A stretch of 64,000 bases of DNA, from contig CAVPWE010000003.1 of assembly GCA_963709485.1 (NCBI GenBank), positions 1-64,000 on the forward strand, read 5' to 3'. The DNA is from JAXDBM01 sp963709485 (GTDB lineage: Bacteria; Desulfobacterota; Syntrophia; Syntrophales; Fen-1087). Below, piece by piece: positions 1-8,155 of the stretch. Within the stretch, counting starts at the first letter, position 1. Each line of letters begins with the position of its first letter. Both the position numbers and the translations under genes were made by a program. A model generated the notes under the pieces. That model did not search any database and was not told the DNA's origin. It saw only the letters and a list, made by a program, of their open reading frames with translations.

Positions 1-162
1 AGCAGAGAAAATGAACGGTGGCATCCTGAACTGACGGTTACTGTTACTTGTCCCTTGCGCTTTTATCCAAACCCACCACTACATATTGTGGTCTATCTTT
101 GATTGACATACAATCACGCTTTCCCTCTACTCATTTCCCAGAAAAGCAAGTTATTATCAGTA
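1..162. repeat. Left copy of a ~162-bp direct repeat bracketing the catabolic island
   Basis: Bases 1-162 match 15703-15864 in the same orientation without gaps (constant offset 15702). I see four differences, at 61, 92, 134 and 158. The match stops at about 162, nine bases before the stop codon of the minus-strand acyl-CoA dehydrogenase gene. The left limit is unknown because the repeat starts at the window edge. No convincing protein or terminal inverted repeat was found in it. It could be a recombination scar or a dispersed intergenic element. Confidence 0.9.
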
Positions 163-170
163 ATTATCAG

Positions 171-1319
171 TCAGTCATCCTTGAGGATCTCCCGGGCGAT
201 GATCAGGCGCTGGATCTCGGAGGTGCCGCCACCGATGGTCTGGAGTTTTGCATCCCGCATCATCCGTTCCACAGGAAACTCCTTGATGTAACCATAACCG
301 CCGAGGATCTGTACGGCTTCCGTCGTTATGCGCATTGCCGCTTCCGAGGTATAAAGTTTGGCGTATGCGGCCACAAGATTCAACTCCCGGTGCAGCCCCC
401 CATCCGCCATGGCTGCACCCTTGTATGTGATGAGATGCGATAGCTCAATCTCCATAGCCATGTCGGCAAGCTTGGCCTGTATCAATTGAAATGCCGCGAT
501 CGGTTTCCCGAACTGAACGCGCTCCCTTGCATATTTCAGGGCGCATTCATAAGCGCCTCGCGAAATCCCCAAGGACATCGCCCCCAAGACGATGCGCTCC
601 GTATTCAAACCACTCATGAGGACCATGGCCCCCCGGTTTTCCATACCCAGCAGGTTCTCTGCGGGCACCCGGCAGTTATCAAACACCAGTTCTCCCGTTG
701 GAGAACCGCGCCAACCCATCTTTTCGAATTTCTTCCCACGCTCGAAGCCTGAAAAATCCTTCTCCACAATAAAGGCGGAAACGCCGTGCGCCTTCTTTTC
801 CAGAGCGGTCTTGGCATAGATCACAAAGACATCCCCCACTGGCCCGTTGGTGATAAAAATCTTTGTCCCGTTGAGAATGAAATCGTCTCCCTGACGCTCA
901 GCCCTGAGCGCCATGGACATGACATCGGAACCGGCAGAGGGTTCGGTCATGGCAAGGCCGCCGATCAGTCGTCCCTCGCACAAAGGCGGCAGGTATTTTC
1001 TTTTCTGTTCTTCGTTTGCATTTCTCCTGATGTTGTCGATGCAGAGGTCCGCATGATCCGCATAGGTCGCCGCCGTGGATCCACAGAAACGGGCAAGCTC
1101 TTCCGTTACGATGCACATCTCGGTGTATCCTGCTTCGGCGCCTCCATACGCTGCGGGAACGGTAATACCGAGAAGGCCCATTGCCGCGAGCTTTTTGAAA
1201 CTCTCTGCGGGAAATCGCTCATCCCTGTCGATTTCGTATGCCAGAGGCGCAACCTCTTTTTCGGCAAAATGCCCGATGGTTTTCCTGAGCATGTCCTGTT
1301 CGTCCGTAAATTCCCCCAT
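171..1319 (-). CDS. Acyl-CoA dehydrogenase, isovaleryl-CoA dehydrogenase type
   Basis: A flavin-dependent acyl-CoA dehydrogenase of about 382 residues, a normal length for the family. It would oxidise an acyl-CoA to the 2-enoyl-CoA and pass electrons to ETF. Visible motifs are MTEPSAGSD, IFITNGPVGD and RVQFGKPIAAFQ, ending in IGGGTSEIQR. The usual catalytic Glu of the YEGTS motif is Gly here. The MSGLNTER segment instead has the Glu used by isovaleryl-CoA dehydrogenase, which points to branched substrates. I chose the start at 1319 because GGAGAAAAAGG precedes it; the open frame runs further upstream into the preceding gene. It is the last gene of the island operon, separated from the acyl-CoA synthetase gene by a hairpin repeat. 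Confidence 0.9.
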   Translation of the reverse strand: MGEFTDEQDMLRKTIGHFAEKEVAPLAYEIDRDERFPAESFKKLAAMGLLGITVPAAYGGAEAGYTEMCIVTEELARFCGSTAATYADHADLCIDNIRRNANEEQKRKYLPPLCEGRLIGGLAMTEPSAGSDVMSMALRAERQGDDFILNGTKIFITNGPVGDVFVIYAKTALEKKAHGVSAFIVEKDFSGFERGKKFEKMGWRGSPTGELVFDNCRVPAENLLGMENRGAMVLMSGLNTERIVLGAMSLGISRGAYECALKYARERVQFGKPIAAFQLIQAKLADMAMEIELSHLITYKGAAMADGGLHRELNLVAAYAKLYTSEAAMRITTEAVQILGGYGYIKEFPVERMMRDAKLQTIGGGTSEIQRLIIAREILKDD

Positions 1320-1340
1320 CCTTTTTCTCCTTCCCGATAT

Positions 1341-1380
1341 GAAGAAGGGAGGAACCGTGAAACCCGGGCCTCCCTTCTTC
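1341..1380. repeat. Intergenic hairpin repeat, copy 1
   Basis: A perfect 12-bp stem (GAAGAAGGGAGG at 1341-1352 pairing with 1369-1380) lies between the acyl-CoA synthetase and acyl-CoA dehydrogenase genes. About 55 bp around it is nearly identical to 4520-4577, elsewhere in the same operon. No long U tract follows on the minus strand, so it looks like an RNA-stability or partial-attenuation element rather than a full terminator. Confidence 0.75.
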
Positions 1381-1404
1381 CGATTCCTGTCTCTGAAATC
1401 GGTT

Positions 1405-3072
1405 TTACTTGCCAAGCTTCTTTTTGATATCGTCGCGCAGGACATTCTTGAGGATCTTGCCCACGGGGTTTCTGGGAATGGCGGCGATGATCTCTAGCCG
1501 CTCCGGCATCTTGTATGAAGCGATTCCCTTCTCCTTCATGAAGGCCTTGATTTCTTCAAGATCCACTTTCTCCTCTCCTCTCGGAACCACATAGATGCAG
1601 ACCTTCTCGCCGACAGCTTCATCGGCTATAGCCACGGCCGCCGCATCAATAACCTTTGGGTGGCCGAGGATCATGTTCTCCACTTCCTGGGCGCTGATGT
1701 TGAAGCCGCCACGAATGATGATGTCCTTGGTCCGGTCAAAGAAACCGATGCAGTCGTTGTCCTTGATCTGGAAAAGGTCTCCCGTGTTGAAGAACCCTTC
1801 GTCGTTGAAGGCTTTCTTGGTGAGATCGGGCCGCTTGAAATAGCCGGGAATCACATTGGGACCCCGGTACCAAAGTTCGCCGACGGCGCCTTCCTCGGCC
1901 AGCTCCTTCTTCGTCATGGGATCCAGAACTTTCAGATGAATGTTTTTCCTGAAGGGAGAGACATTCATCCATTTCGAGCCCGGCTTACCGTAATGGGGAA
2001 AATGATCGATCCGCATCTCAAGTTCCGGGATGTCGACCGGACCGGCCACATTGGCCGTGGATTCGTTCTGCCCCCAGATGTTTGCAAATTCGATCCCCCA
2101 ACGCCGTTTGAGGTCCTGGACGGACCAGAGAGAAGGAGGCGCCGCCCCGATGGTAATCGCCTTCATCTTGCTCAGGTTGAACTGATCCACCTTGGGATGC
2201 TTGAGCAGGGCATTCACGACCGCGGGCACAAGGAGCGTATACTCGATCTCTTCCGTCATGAGCTGCATGATGAAGGTGGGACCGTCGAAGGGATGGTGCA
2301 GAGCAAATTTTCCCCCCGTCATCAACCAGGGAATGAATACCGTTCCGATGGAGGCCATGTTCACGAGGGGACCTGCGGTGATCAGGTTGTAGCCCGGCTT
2401 GATGGGGGCCGTCTCGAACTGGAGCGTAGCCTGACATAGCCAGTTATTGTGGCTCAGCGGGCACCCCTTCGGTTCGGCTTCCGTCCCCGAGGACCAGCAA
2501 AGGGTGAAGACATCATTGGCGTCAATGGAGATCTTGTCCAGCTTTCCCGTAACGGGCCCTTTGGACATCTCCCTGATCTCAGCGAGTGTTATGACGTCTT
2601 TCACAAATGGGAAATTGGTCCTGAGCTTTTCGGCCATCTCCTTGTGCTGGAAGTTGTTGAATGCCTCGACGGTGATCACGGCCCGCGCCTCCGACATTCT
2701 CGCGATGTGCTCCAGTTCCGACTGGCGCCACTGCATGGGCATGGGCGAGATCAGGGCCCCGGCCCGGGTGATGGCGAGATAGAGCATGGCCAGCTCCCAG
2801 CAGTTGGGGAGCTGGACCATGATGATGTCGTCCTTCTGGATGCCCTTGGCAAGCAGTCCTTCTGCCACGGCGTCAGCGGCACGGTCGAGATCCCGGAAGG
2901 TCAGCCTCTCCGGTTTCAGTCCCACCAGGGCCTCCTTGTTTGGCGGATCGACAAGGCACAACATGTCCGGCGTCTTCGCGACATTCTCCTTGAAATAGTC
3001 AATCAACGTCTTGGTTCCCCAAACACCCTTTTCCGTCCACTCCCGGATACTCTCTTTCGACACCAGAATCAT
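1405..3072 (-). CDS. AMP-forming acyl-CoA synthetase (ANL superfamily)
   Basis: A 555-residue adenylate-forming enzyme that would activate a carboxylic acid with ATP and CoA. The P-loop-like motif SSGTEAEPKGCPLSH, the NIWGQNEST motif, FNTGDLF and the hinge motif KDIIIRGGFNISAQEVEN appear in the family's usual order. The C-terminal catalytic Lys lies in NPVGKILK. It sits between thiolase and acyl-CoA dehydrogenase genes in the minus-strand operon, so its substrate probably enters or leaves this pathway. The exact acid cannot be read from the sequence; cyclohexanecarboxylate, aromatic or branched-chain acids are possible. Confidence 0.9.
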   Translation of the reverse strand: MILVSKESIREWTEKGVWGTKTLIDYFKENVAKTPDMLCLVDPPNKEALVGLKPERLTFRDLDRAADAVAEGLLAKGIQKDDIIMVQLPNCWELAMLYLAITRAGALISPMPMQWRQSELEHIARMSEARAVITVEAFNNFQHKEMAEKLRTNFPFVKDVITLAEIREMSKGPVTGKLDKISIDANDVFTLCWSSGTEAEPKGCPLSHNNWLCQATLQFETAPIKPGYNLITAGPLVNMASIGTVFIPWLMTGGKFALHHPFDGPTFIMQLMTEEIEYTLLVPAVVNALLKHPKVDQFNLSKMKAITIGAAPPSLWSVQDLKRRWGIEFANIWGQNESTANVAGPVDIPELEMRIDHFPHYGKPGSKWMNVSPFRKNIHLKVLDPMTKKELAEEGAVGELWYRGPNVIPGYFKRPDLTKKAFNDEGFFNTGDLFQIKDNDCIGFFDRTKDIIIRGGFNISAQEVENMILGHPKVIDAAAVAIADEAVGEKVCIYVVPRGEEKVDLEEIKAFMKEKGIASYKMPERLEIIAAIPRNPVGKILKNVLRDDIKKKLGK

Positions 3073-3226
3073 AATGAATTCCCCCCTTTGCTATCTAATG
3101 ATTCATTCCGACGATACACAATGCCCATCAATGAATGCAGGGCGCCATATCCATTCTCAATGCAGATTCCTGACGAGAACCAGGCCAGAGATTCCCTAGG
3201 GACTCTGAAATTCATGCTTTACCCTC

Positions 3227-4444
3227 CTACACTTTCAAAATAACGGCTTCACCCTGGGCCAGACCTCCGCAGATAGAGGCCACACCATAGCCTCCGCCCC
3301 GTCTGTGCAGTTCATAGGCCATGGTCATGGTGATCCGGGCCGCGCTCGCTCCCACGGGATGGCCAATAGCGATGGCGCCACCGTTGACATTTGTTTTCTC
3401 CCGAAGTTCCTTCCATTTCTTTTCATCACCTTTTGCGAGAAGCTTCGTGGATAACAGGGGCATGGCGGCAAAGGCCTCATTGATTTCGATCAGGTCCATC
3501 TGATCCAAGCTCAAGCCTGCTCTTCCAAGAGCCTTCTCAATGCTATAGGCCGGAATAACGGCAATCCCCCTGGGGGTCGTCGCCGAACTGATGGCCGTTA
3601 GAATGGTGGCCAGGGGTTTCAGCCCTTTTTCCTCGGCTTTCTTTCTCGTCATGAAGAGAATGGCACTTGAGCCTGCACTGATGGGCGGCGCATTCCCCGC
3701 CGTGACGGTGGGGCTTCCGTAAATGGGCTTCAGCTTGGCAAGTGCCTCTATGCTGGTCTTGCGTGGCGACTCATCCTTCTCAATCACAATGGGATCCCCT
3801 TTCTTCTGGGGGATAACAACGGGCATGAGCTCTTCACCGATTTTCAACTTGCCTTCGGCAATGGCTTTTGCATACTTATCCTGGCTTCCCAGTGCCCATT
3901 CATCCTGCATCTCTCTCGTAATTCCATGCTCCAGCGCCACTTCCCCCGCATCCCGCGCTACCGGGTTGAACCCCTTGGCCTGGTAACCCAGTTCAAACAG
4001 GCAATCGATGAGCTTGATATGGCCCAATCGGACTCCCTTGCGCAGACCCGGAGCCAGATGCGGGGTTCTCGGCATGTTCTCTGAACCGACGGCCATGACA
4101 ATCGCGGCCTCACCTGCCTTGATGGACATGACCCCGAGACGCAACGCCGTCATGGAGGAACAACAAGCCCGATCCAGAGTGACTGAAATGTTTTCCGCTG
4201 GGAAGCCGGCCAGAAGCGTTGCCTGGCGGGCAGGAACATCCAGTTCCAGCGCCCATTCCGCCGGAATACAACTCCCGTAGTAGAGATCACCCACCTCCTC
4301 CGGCTTAACACCTACCCGCCTGACCACTTCCTTCATCACCATCACCCCCAGATCGATGCTGGGAATATCCGCCATGGCGGAATCGAACCGGCTGAAGGGC
4401 GTCCTCACTGCGCTAATCATTACAATATCATTCTTGTCATCCAT
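3227..4444 (-). CDS. Acetyl-CoA acyltransferase (thiolase)
   Basis: A classical thiolase of 405 residues that would cleave a 3-ketoacyl-CoA or acetoacetyl-CoA with CoA. All catalytic elements are present: the nucleophilic Cys in DRACCSSMTA, the NEAF motif in EINEAFAAM, the His in NGGAIAIGHPVGASAARI, and the second Cys in SICGGLAQGEA. It lies downstream of the CoA-transferase gene, so the pair could convert acetoacetate to acetyl-CoA. This intact active site contrasts with the two divergent thiolase-fold proteins upstream in the operon. Confidence 0.93.
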   Translation of the reverse strand: MDDKNDIVMISAVRTPFSRFDSAMADIPSIDLGVMVMKEVVRRVGVKPEEVGDLYYGSCIPAEWALELDVPARQATLLAGFPAENISVTLDRACCSSMTALRLGVMSIKAGEAAIVMAVGSENMPRTPHLAPGLRKGVRLGHIKLIDCLFELGYQAKGFNPVARDAGEVALEHGITREMQDEWALGSQDKYAKAIAEGKLKIGEELMPVVIPQKKGDPIVIEKDESPRKTSIEALAKLKPIYGSPTVTAGNAPPISAGSSAILFMTRKKAEEKGLKPLATILTAISSATTPRGIAVIPAYSIEKALGRAGLSLDQMDLIEINEAFAAMPLLSTKLLAKGDEKKWKELREKTNVNGGAIAIGHPVGASAARITMTMAYELHRRGGGYGVASICGGLAQGEAVILKV

Positions 4445-4522
4445 GGCTCGATTACCCCATCTTCACCATCTGCTCATCAGCGAGGCGAATCACAAGGAGC
4501 ATGATTCCTTACCTCACAATAT

Positions 4523-4563
4523 GAAGAAGGGAGGAACCATGAAACCCCAGGCCTCCCTTCTTC
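4523..4563. repeat. Intergenic hairpin repeat, copy 2
   Basis: Second copy of the hairpin at 1341-1380, in the same orientation. The 12-bp stem is 4523-4534 with 4552-4563. It lies between the CoA-transferase gene and the thiolase gene. The flanking sequence up to about 4577 (CCGATTCCTGT) is also shared. Confidence 0.75.
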
Positions 4564-4583
4564 CGATTCCTGTTTCTATCGCA

Positions 4584-5948
4584 TTATTGGAATATGCCTC
4601 TATCCTTGGCGGCTTTTACCAGTTCATCCTGGAATTTCGGATGGGCGACCTTAATCAAAGCTTCTGCACGCTCAATCACAGACATGCCCTCCAGAGGACC
4701 GGCAATGCCGTTTTCCGTCACAACATAATCGACCAAGTGGCATGGGACATTGACCATGGTGCCGGGAGTCAAAAACTTCACAATCCGACTGACCAGGTTA
4801 CGCTTTTCATCCCGCCCTACCGATTCCGTGGCGAAAATCATGCGGCCGAACTCCGACATGCGGCAGCCCATGGCGAAATCGATCTGACCGCCATGGCCGC
4901 TGAAAATTCTCTCCCCGAAGGACGTGGAATTCACCTGACCGCAGAGGTCAATTTCGATCGCCCCGTTGATTCCCACAAGCTGGTCCTCGGCGCCGAGGAC
5001 GGAGGGATGGTTGGTCATGTTGCTGGGGAAGAACTTCACAAACTCGTTTTTCTGGATGAAGTCATAAAGTTCAGCCGACGGCCCCATGAAGGTGCAGTTG
5101 ATTTCCCCGGGCCTGAATTTCTTGTACTTGCCCGTGCAGATGCCCTTCTCCACCCACTGGGGGGCGCCTGTGGGCAGCATCTCCGTGAGGACGCCGACGT
5201 CTTTCAGGTCCGACTTGACGATGAGGTCCGATACCACCATGGGGAGGGCGCCGATCCCGATCTGGATCGTATCGCGGTCCCTCAAAAGGGTCACCACGTT
5301 TTCCGCAATCTTGTGATGGGCTTCCGACGGCGTGGGCGGAGGCGGCGCCGGTAGTTTGGCGGAGTTTTGTACGATGTGGGTGAATTTGGAAATGTGGAGT
5401 TTCGTGTATCCAAAGGCCCGGGGGAACTGGTCGTTTTCCTCGGCGATGACCACCCGGGCACCCCCTATTACGCCCCTGCTCGTCTGGACGCCTTCCACCA
5501 TGGCGCGGGTATAGAAGAGGTCCGGCCCCAGGTTCACAAAGCCTTCTTTGTCGGGCGGACTCACCATCATGACGACCACATCGGGCCTCCGGTAGTAGGC
5601 GTACTGCTTCGACGTGGAAAAGGAACTTACCGGAACGTAGCGGCCGTAGCTTTCACTTTCGGGAAAACAGGCCCGGATGGTGGGTGTTCCCAGAAAACCC
5701 GAATTGATTCTGAAACTCCCGCTATATTCCGGTTTCAGCATCTTGTAGGGCCGCATAGTCAGGAGTGCATTGAACTCGCAGTCTGTCAACTCGTCCCTGC
5801 GGTCCGCAATGGCGTCCATGATCAGATTCGTCGGCTGACCCAGCATGAGGGGGTTCATAAGCCGGTCCCCGCTTCTCACGGAACGGGCCGCTTCCTCCGC
5901 CGTGCACAGCTTGCTTTTGTATACGTCCTTCCAGTCTCCGGATTGCAT
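4584..5948 (-). CDS. Acetyl-CoA hydrolase/transferase family CoA-transferase
   Basis: A 454-residue family I-type CoA-transferase resembling 4-hydroxybutyrate and butyryl-CoA:acetate CoA-transferases. The glycine-rich segment IGIGALPMVVSDLI and the GINGAIEIDLCGQVNS segment are visible; the Glu in IEIDL matches the position that forms the glutamyl-CoA intermediate. It would move CoA between acetyl-CoA or another acyl-CoA and a free acid. In this operon acetoacetate from the BKACE reaction is an attractive acceptor, but that is inference. AGGAGGAA precedes the start codon. Confidence 0.88.
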   Translation of the reverse strand: MQSGDWKDVYKSKLCTAEEAARSVRSGDRLMNPLMLGQPTNLIMDAIADRRDELTDCEFNALLTMRPYKMLKPEYSGSFRINSGFLGTPTIRACFPESESYGRYVPVSSFSTSKQYAYYRRPDVVVMMVSPPDKEGFVNLGPDLFYTRAMVEGVQTSRGVIGGARVVIAEENDQFPRAFGYTKLHISKFTHIVQNSAKLPAPPPPTPSEAHHKIAENVVTLLRDRDTIQIGIGALPMVVSDLIVKSDLKDVGVLTEMLPTGAPQWVEKGICTGKYKKFRPGEINCTFMGPSAELYDFIQKNEFVKFFPSNMTNHPSVLGAEDQLVGINGAIEIDLCGQVNSTSFGERIFSGHGGQIDFAMGCRMSEFGRMIFATESVGRDEKRNLVSRIVKFLTPGTMVNVPCHLVDYVVTENGIAGPLEGMSVIERAEALIKVAHPKFQDELVKAAKDRGIFQ

Positions 5949-6011
5949 AAGCCCTTCCTCCTTTTTCTTGTTGTTGTAAAGTTATTGATCACCCTCCAAC
6001 GGACAGCTATC

Positions 6012-6476
6012 CTATTTGACCGGAGCAAAGCAGGCGATGTCTAGGATGTCCGCTTTTTTCTCGGGACTCCAGACGGCTCTGACCTTGGCTCCCGTCTTCA
6101 GTTTCTGCCGCAACTTCTTAATGTCCGAGAGATCGATGCCTCCGATAAAATGATGAAAACCGCAGTTCGTCCCCGCGAGCTGAATCTGGGCGATCACATA
6201 AGGGGGTTCCTTGACCTGCCCAAGGTATTTCGCCTTGACGAGTGTCCAGGACAGGAGCTTCCCTTCCTTGCCCGCTTCGACCCACTGCGTCATGTCGGTG
6301 AAGCACTCGGGGCAGAACGTCCTGGCCGGAACGAAGACCTTGCCGCATTGGGTGCATTTCGTTCCCAGGATCTTTTCCTCCTTGAGGCCGTCGAAAAACC
6401 GCGTCCATGTCTTGCCCAGAGCCCATTGATAAGGCAGGGCGACATCATTCCGTATGGTTCTGTATTCTTTTGCCAT
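6012..6476 (-). CDS. DUF35 zinc-ribbon/OB-fold protein
   Basis: A small (154-residue) two-domain protein. An N-terminal rubredoxin-like zinc ribbon has the ligands CTQC and CPEC (about residues 40-65), followed by an OB fold. Members of this family bind thiolase-fold enzymes, for example ChsH2 with the Ltp2 aldolase in steroid degradation and BbsA with BbsB in toluene degradation. It lies 14 bp after its paralogue and just after two thiolase-fold genes, so it is probably a subunit of one of them. I placed the start at 6476 because GGAGGAAG precedes it; an in-frame ATG upstream would overlap the previous gene. Confidence 0.87.
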   Translation of the reverse strand: MAKEYRTIRNDVALPYQWALGKTWTRFFDGLKEEKILGTKCTQCGKVFVPARTFCPECFTDMTQWVEAGKEGKLLSWTLVKAKYLGQVKEPPYVIAQIQLAGTNCGFHHFIGGIDLSDIKKLRQKLKTGAKVRAVWSPEKKADILDIACFAPVK

Positions 6477-6490
6477 GTTTGCTTCCTCCC

Positions 6491-6958
6491 TCACTTCACA
6501 GGCTCAAAATAGGCGATATCGAGGATGTTCCCCTTTTTCTCCTTGCTCCAGACCGCTTTCACCCGACCGCCAAGCTGCACGGTCTCCCGGACCTTGTCAA
6601 AGTCGGAGAGGTCAATGCCTGCGACCTGGTGGATGAATCCGGTATCGCTGCCCTCCAGACGGATCTGGGCGGAGATGAAGGGGATCTTCAGCTCCTGGGC
6701 AAAGAAAGGCATGTTCACGTAAACCCATGTTTCCACAACGCCTTCATGGCTCACCTCGACCCATTCTTCCATATCCTCAAAACACCTGGGGCAGAAACTC
6801 CTGGGGGGTACAAGCACACGCTCGCACTTCCGGCATTTCTTTCCCATGATCTTTTCTTCCTTCAGACAATCGTAAAACGTGCTCCAGGTCCTGCCTATGG
6901 CCAGCTCATAGGGCACCATGACCTGCCCCTTGACGATTCTGTGTTCTTCTTTCGACAT
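6491..6958 (-). CDS. DUF35 zinc-ribbon/OB-fold protein (second copy)
   Basis: A 155-residue paralogue of the next gene, with zinc ligands CRKC and CPRC followed by an OB fold. The two proteins share the N-terminal pattern PY-LA-G-TW--F-D-LKEEKI and the C-terminal pattern ILDIA-F-PVK. Two DUF35 proteins next to two thiolase-fold proteins suggest two hetero-oligomeric pairs, or one four-component complex. An SD-like sequence precedes the start and the gene is tightly packed in the operon. Confidence 0.87.
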   Translation of the reverse strand: MSKEEHRIVKGQVMVPYELAIGRTWSTFYDCLKEEKIMGKKCRKCERVLVPPRSFCPRCFEDMEEWVEVSHEGVVETWVYVNMPFFAQELKIPFISAQIRLEGSDTGFIHQVAGIDLSDFDKVRETVQLGGRVKAVWSKEKKGNILDIAYFEPVK

Positions 6959-6973
6959 GTCCTCATCCTCCTT

Positions 6974-8140
6974 TTACAGTTTCGATCCGACAATGGTCAC
7001 GGCGTTGAACTGGTCCACCCCCCCCATGGCATGCGAGAGGGCCAGCTTCGCGCCATCCACCTGCCGGTCGCCCGCCTTGCCTGTCACCTGGAGCACCGCC
7101 TCCGCAAGCCGGATCAGCCCGGTGGCGCCGATGGGGTTGGTGCAGAGCGTGCCGCCGGAGGGGCAGCAGGGGAGCTGGCCGCCCTTCTTGAAGGTGCCCT
7201 TCAAGACATAATCCGGAGCCTCCCCGCGGGGACAGAATCCAAAGCACTCGTAGAAGATCATCTCCTGATAGGTAAAGGGATTATAAACCTCTGCCACGTC
7301 CAGTTGCTTCAGGGGATCTCGGATGCCCGCCTGCTGGTAGGCCTCTTTAGCGGCTTCCGTCGCGCTCATCCAGATGGCCTTGTCGCTCTCCCCGTAAAAA
7401 AACTCCTCGCCCCGGAAGCCCAAGCCCTTGACCCAGGCAGGTTTTTTGCAAATCTTTTTCGCCATCTCCTGGGAGGCAAAGATGACGGCACAGGCGCCGT
7501 CCGATGCCGGACAGACGTCAAGAAGGCGGACCGGATAGGTAATGATGCGGGCATTCTTCACATCTTCCATGCTCACCCTTGTCCGGATATGGGCATGGGG
7601 GTTGTCCATGGCGTTGTCGTGGTTGCTCACGGAAATCATTGCAGCGGCTTCCCTTCCCTTCTCTTCCGGAATCTTGAAGCGGTACATCCACTCCATGCTT
7701 TGCATGGTGAAGACGCCCGGGGCCCCGGCAGCGAAGGTCCGCTGGAAAAAGGGATCGAAGACCGTCGTCATCGTCGCCTGGCCGTCTCCTTCGGACATCT
7801 TCTCGGAGCCGACGACCAAGACGATATCGGCCATGCCCGAGGCCACCCAGAAGAATCCGCAGTGACCGATGGACTGGCCGGTGCTGCCGCAGGTCTCCAC
7901 TTTCAGGACCGGTTTTCCAAGCGCCCCCATGGCCTCGGCAAAATAGAAATGGGTCGACGACACCCCTTCCATCATGGAAGGCATGGTCCCCAAGACGACG
8001 CCATCGATATCTTTCAACGTAATCCCTGCATCCTCCAGGGCCGCTATAACGGCCTCCCTCACCAGATCGGGATAGCATACATCAGACCTTCTTCCATGCT
8101 TGGTCTGGCCTGTCCCTATAATTGCGACTGCTTTTCCCAT
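6974..8140 (-). CDS. Thiolase-fold protein, SCP-x/Ltp2 type (Cys retained)
   Basis: A 388-residue member of the non-decarboxylating thiolase superfamily related to SCP-x thiolases and Ltp2 aldolases. A Cys is present in VETCGSTG at the nucleophile position. The His of the usual GHPxGATG motif is replaced by Asn (CTNPIGATGL), and the NEAF-like segment reads VYNPFTYQE. Such changes fit retro-aldol or specialised thiolytic cleavage of a branched acyl-CoA with a DUF35 partner rather than ordinary thiolysis. AGGAGGAGGT precedes the start. It follows its paralogue by 15 bp. Confidence 0.88.
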   Translation of the reverse strand: MGKAVAIIGTGQTKHGRRSDVCYPDLVREAVIAALEDAGITLKDIDGVVLGTMPSMMEGVSSTHFYFAEAMGALGKPVLKVETCGSTGQSIGHCGFFWVASGMADIVLVVGSEKMSEGDGQATMTTVFDPFFQRTFAAGAPGVFTMQSMEWMYRFKIPEEKGREAAAMISVSNHDNAMDNPHAHIRTRVSMEDVKNARIITYPVRLLDVCPASDGACAVIFASQEMAKKICKKPAWVKGLGFRGEEFFYGESDKAIWMSATEAAKEAYQQAGIRDPLKQLDVAEVYNPFTYQEMIFYECFGFCPRGEAPDYVLKGTFKKGGQLPCCPSGGTLCTNPIGATGLIRLAEAVLQVTGKAGDRQVDGAKLALSHAMGGVDQFNAVTIVGSKL

Positions 8141-8155
8141 CTCGTTTACCTCCTC

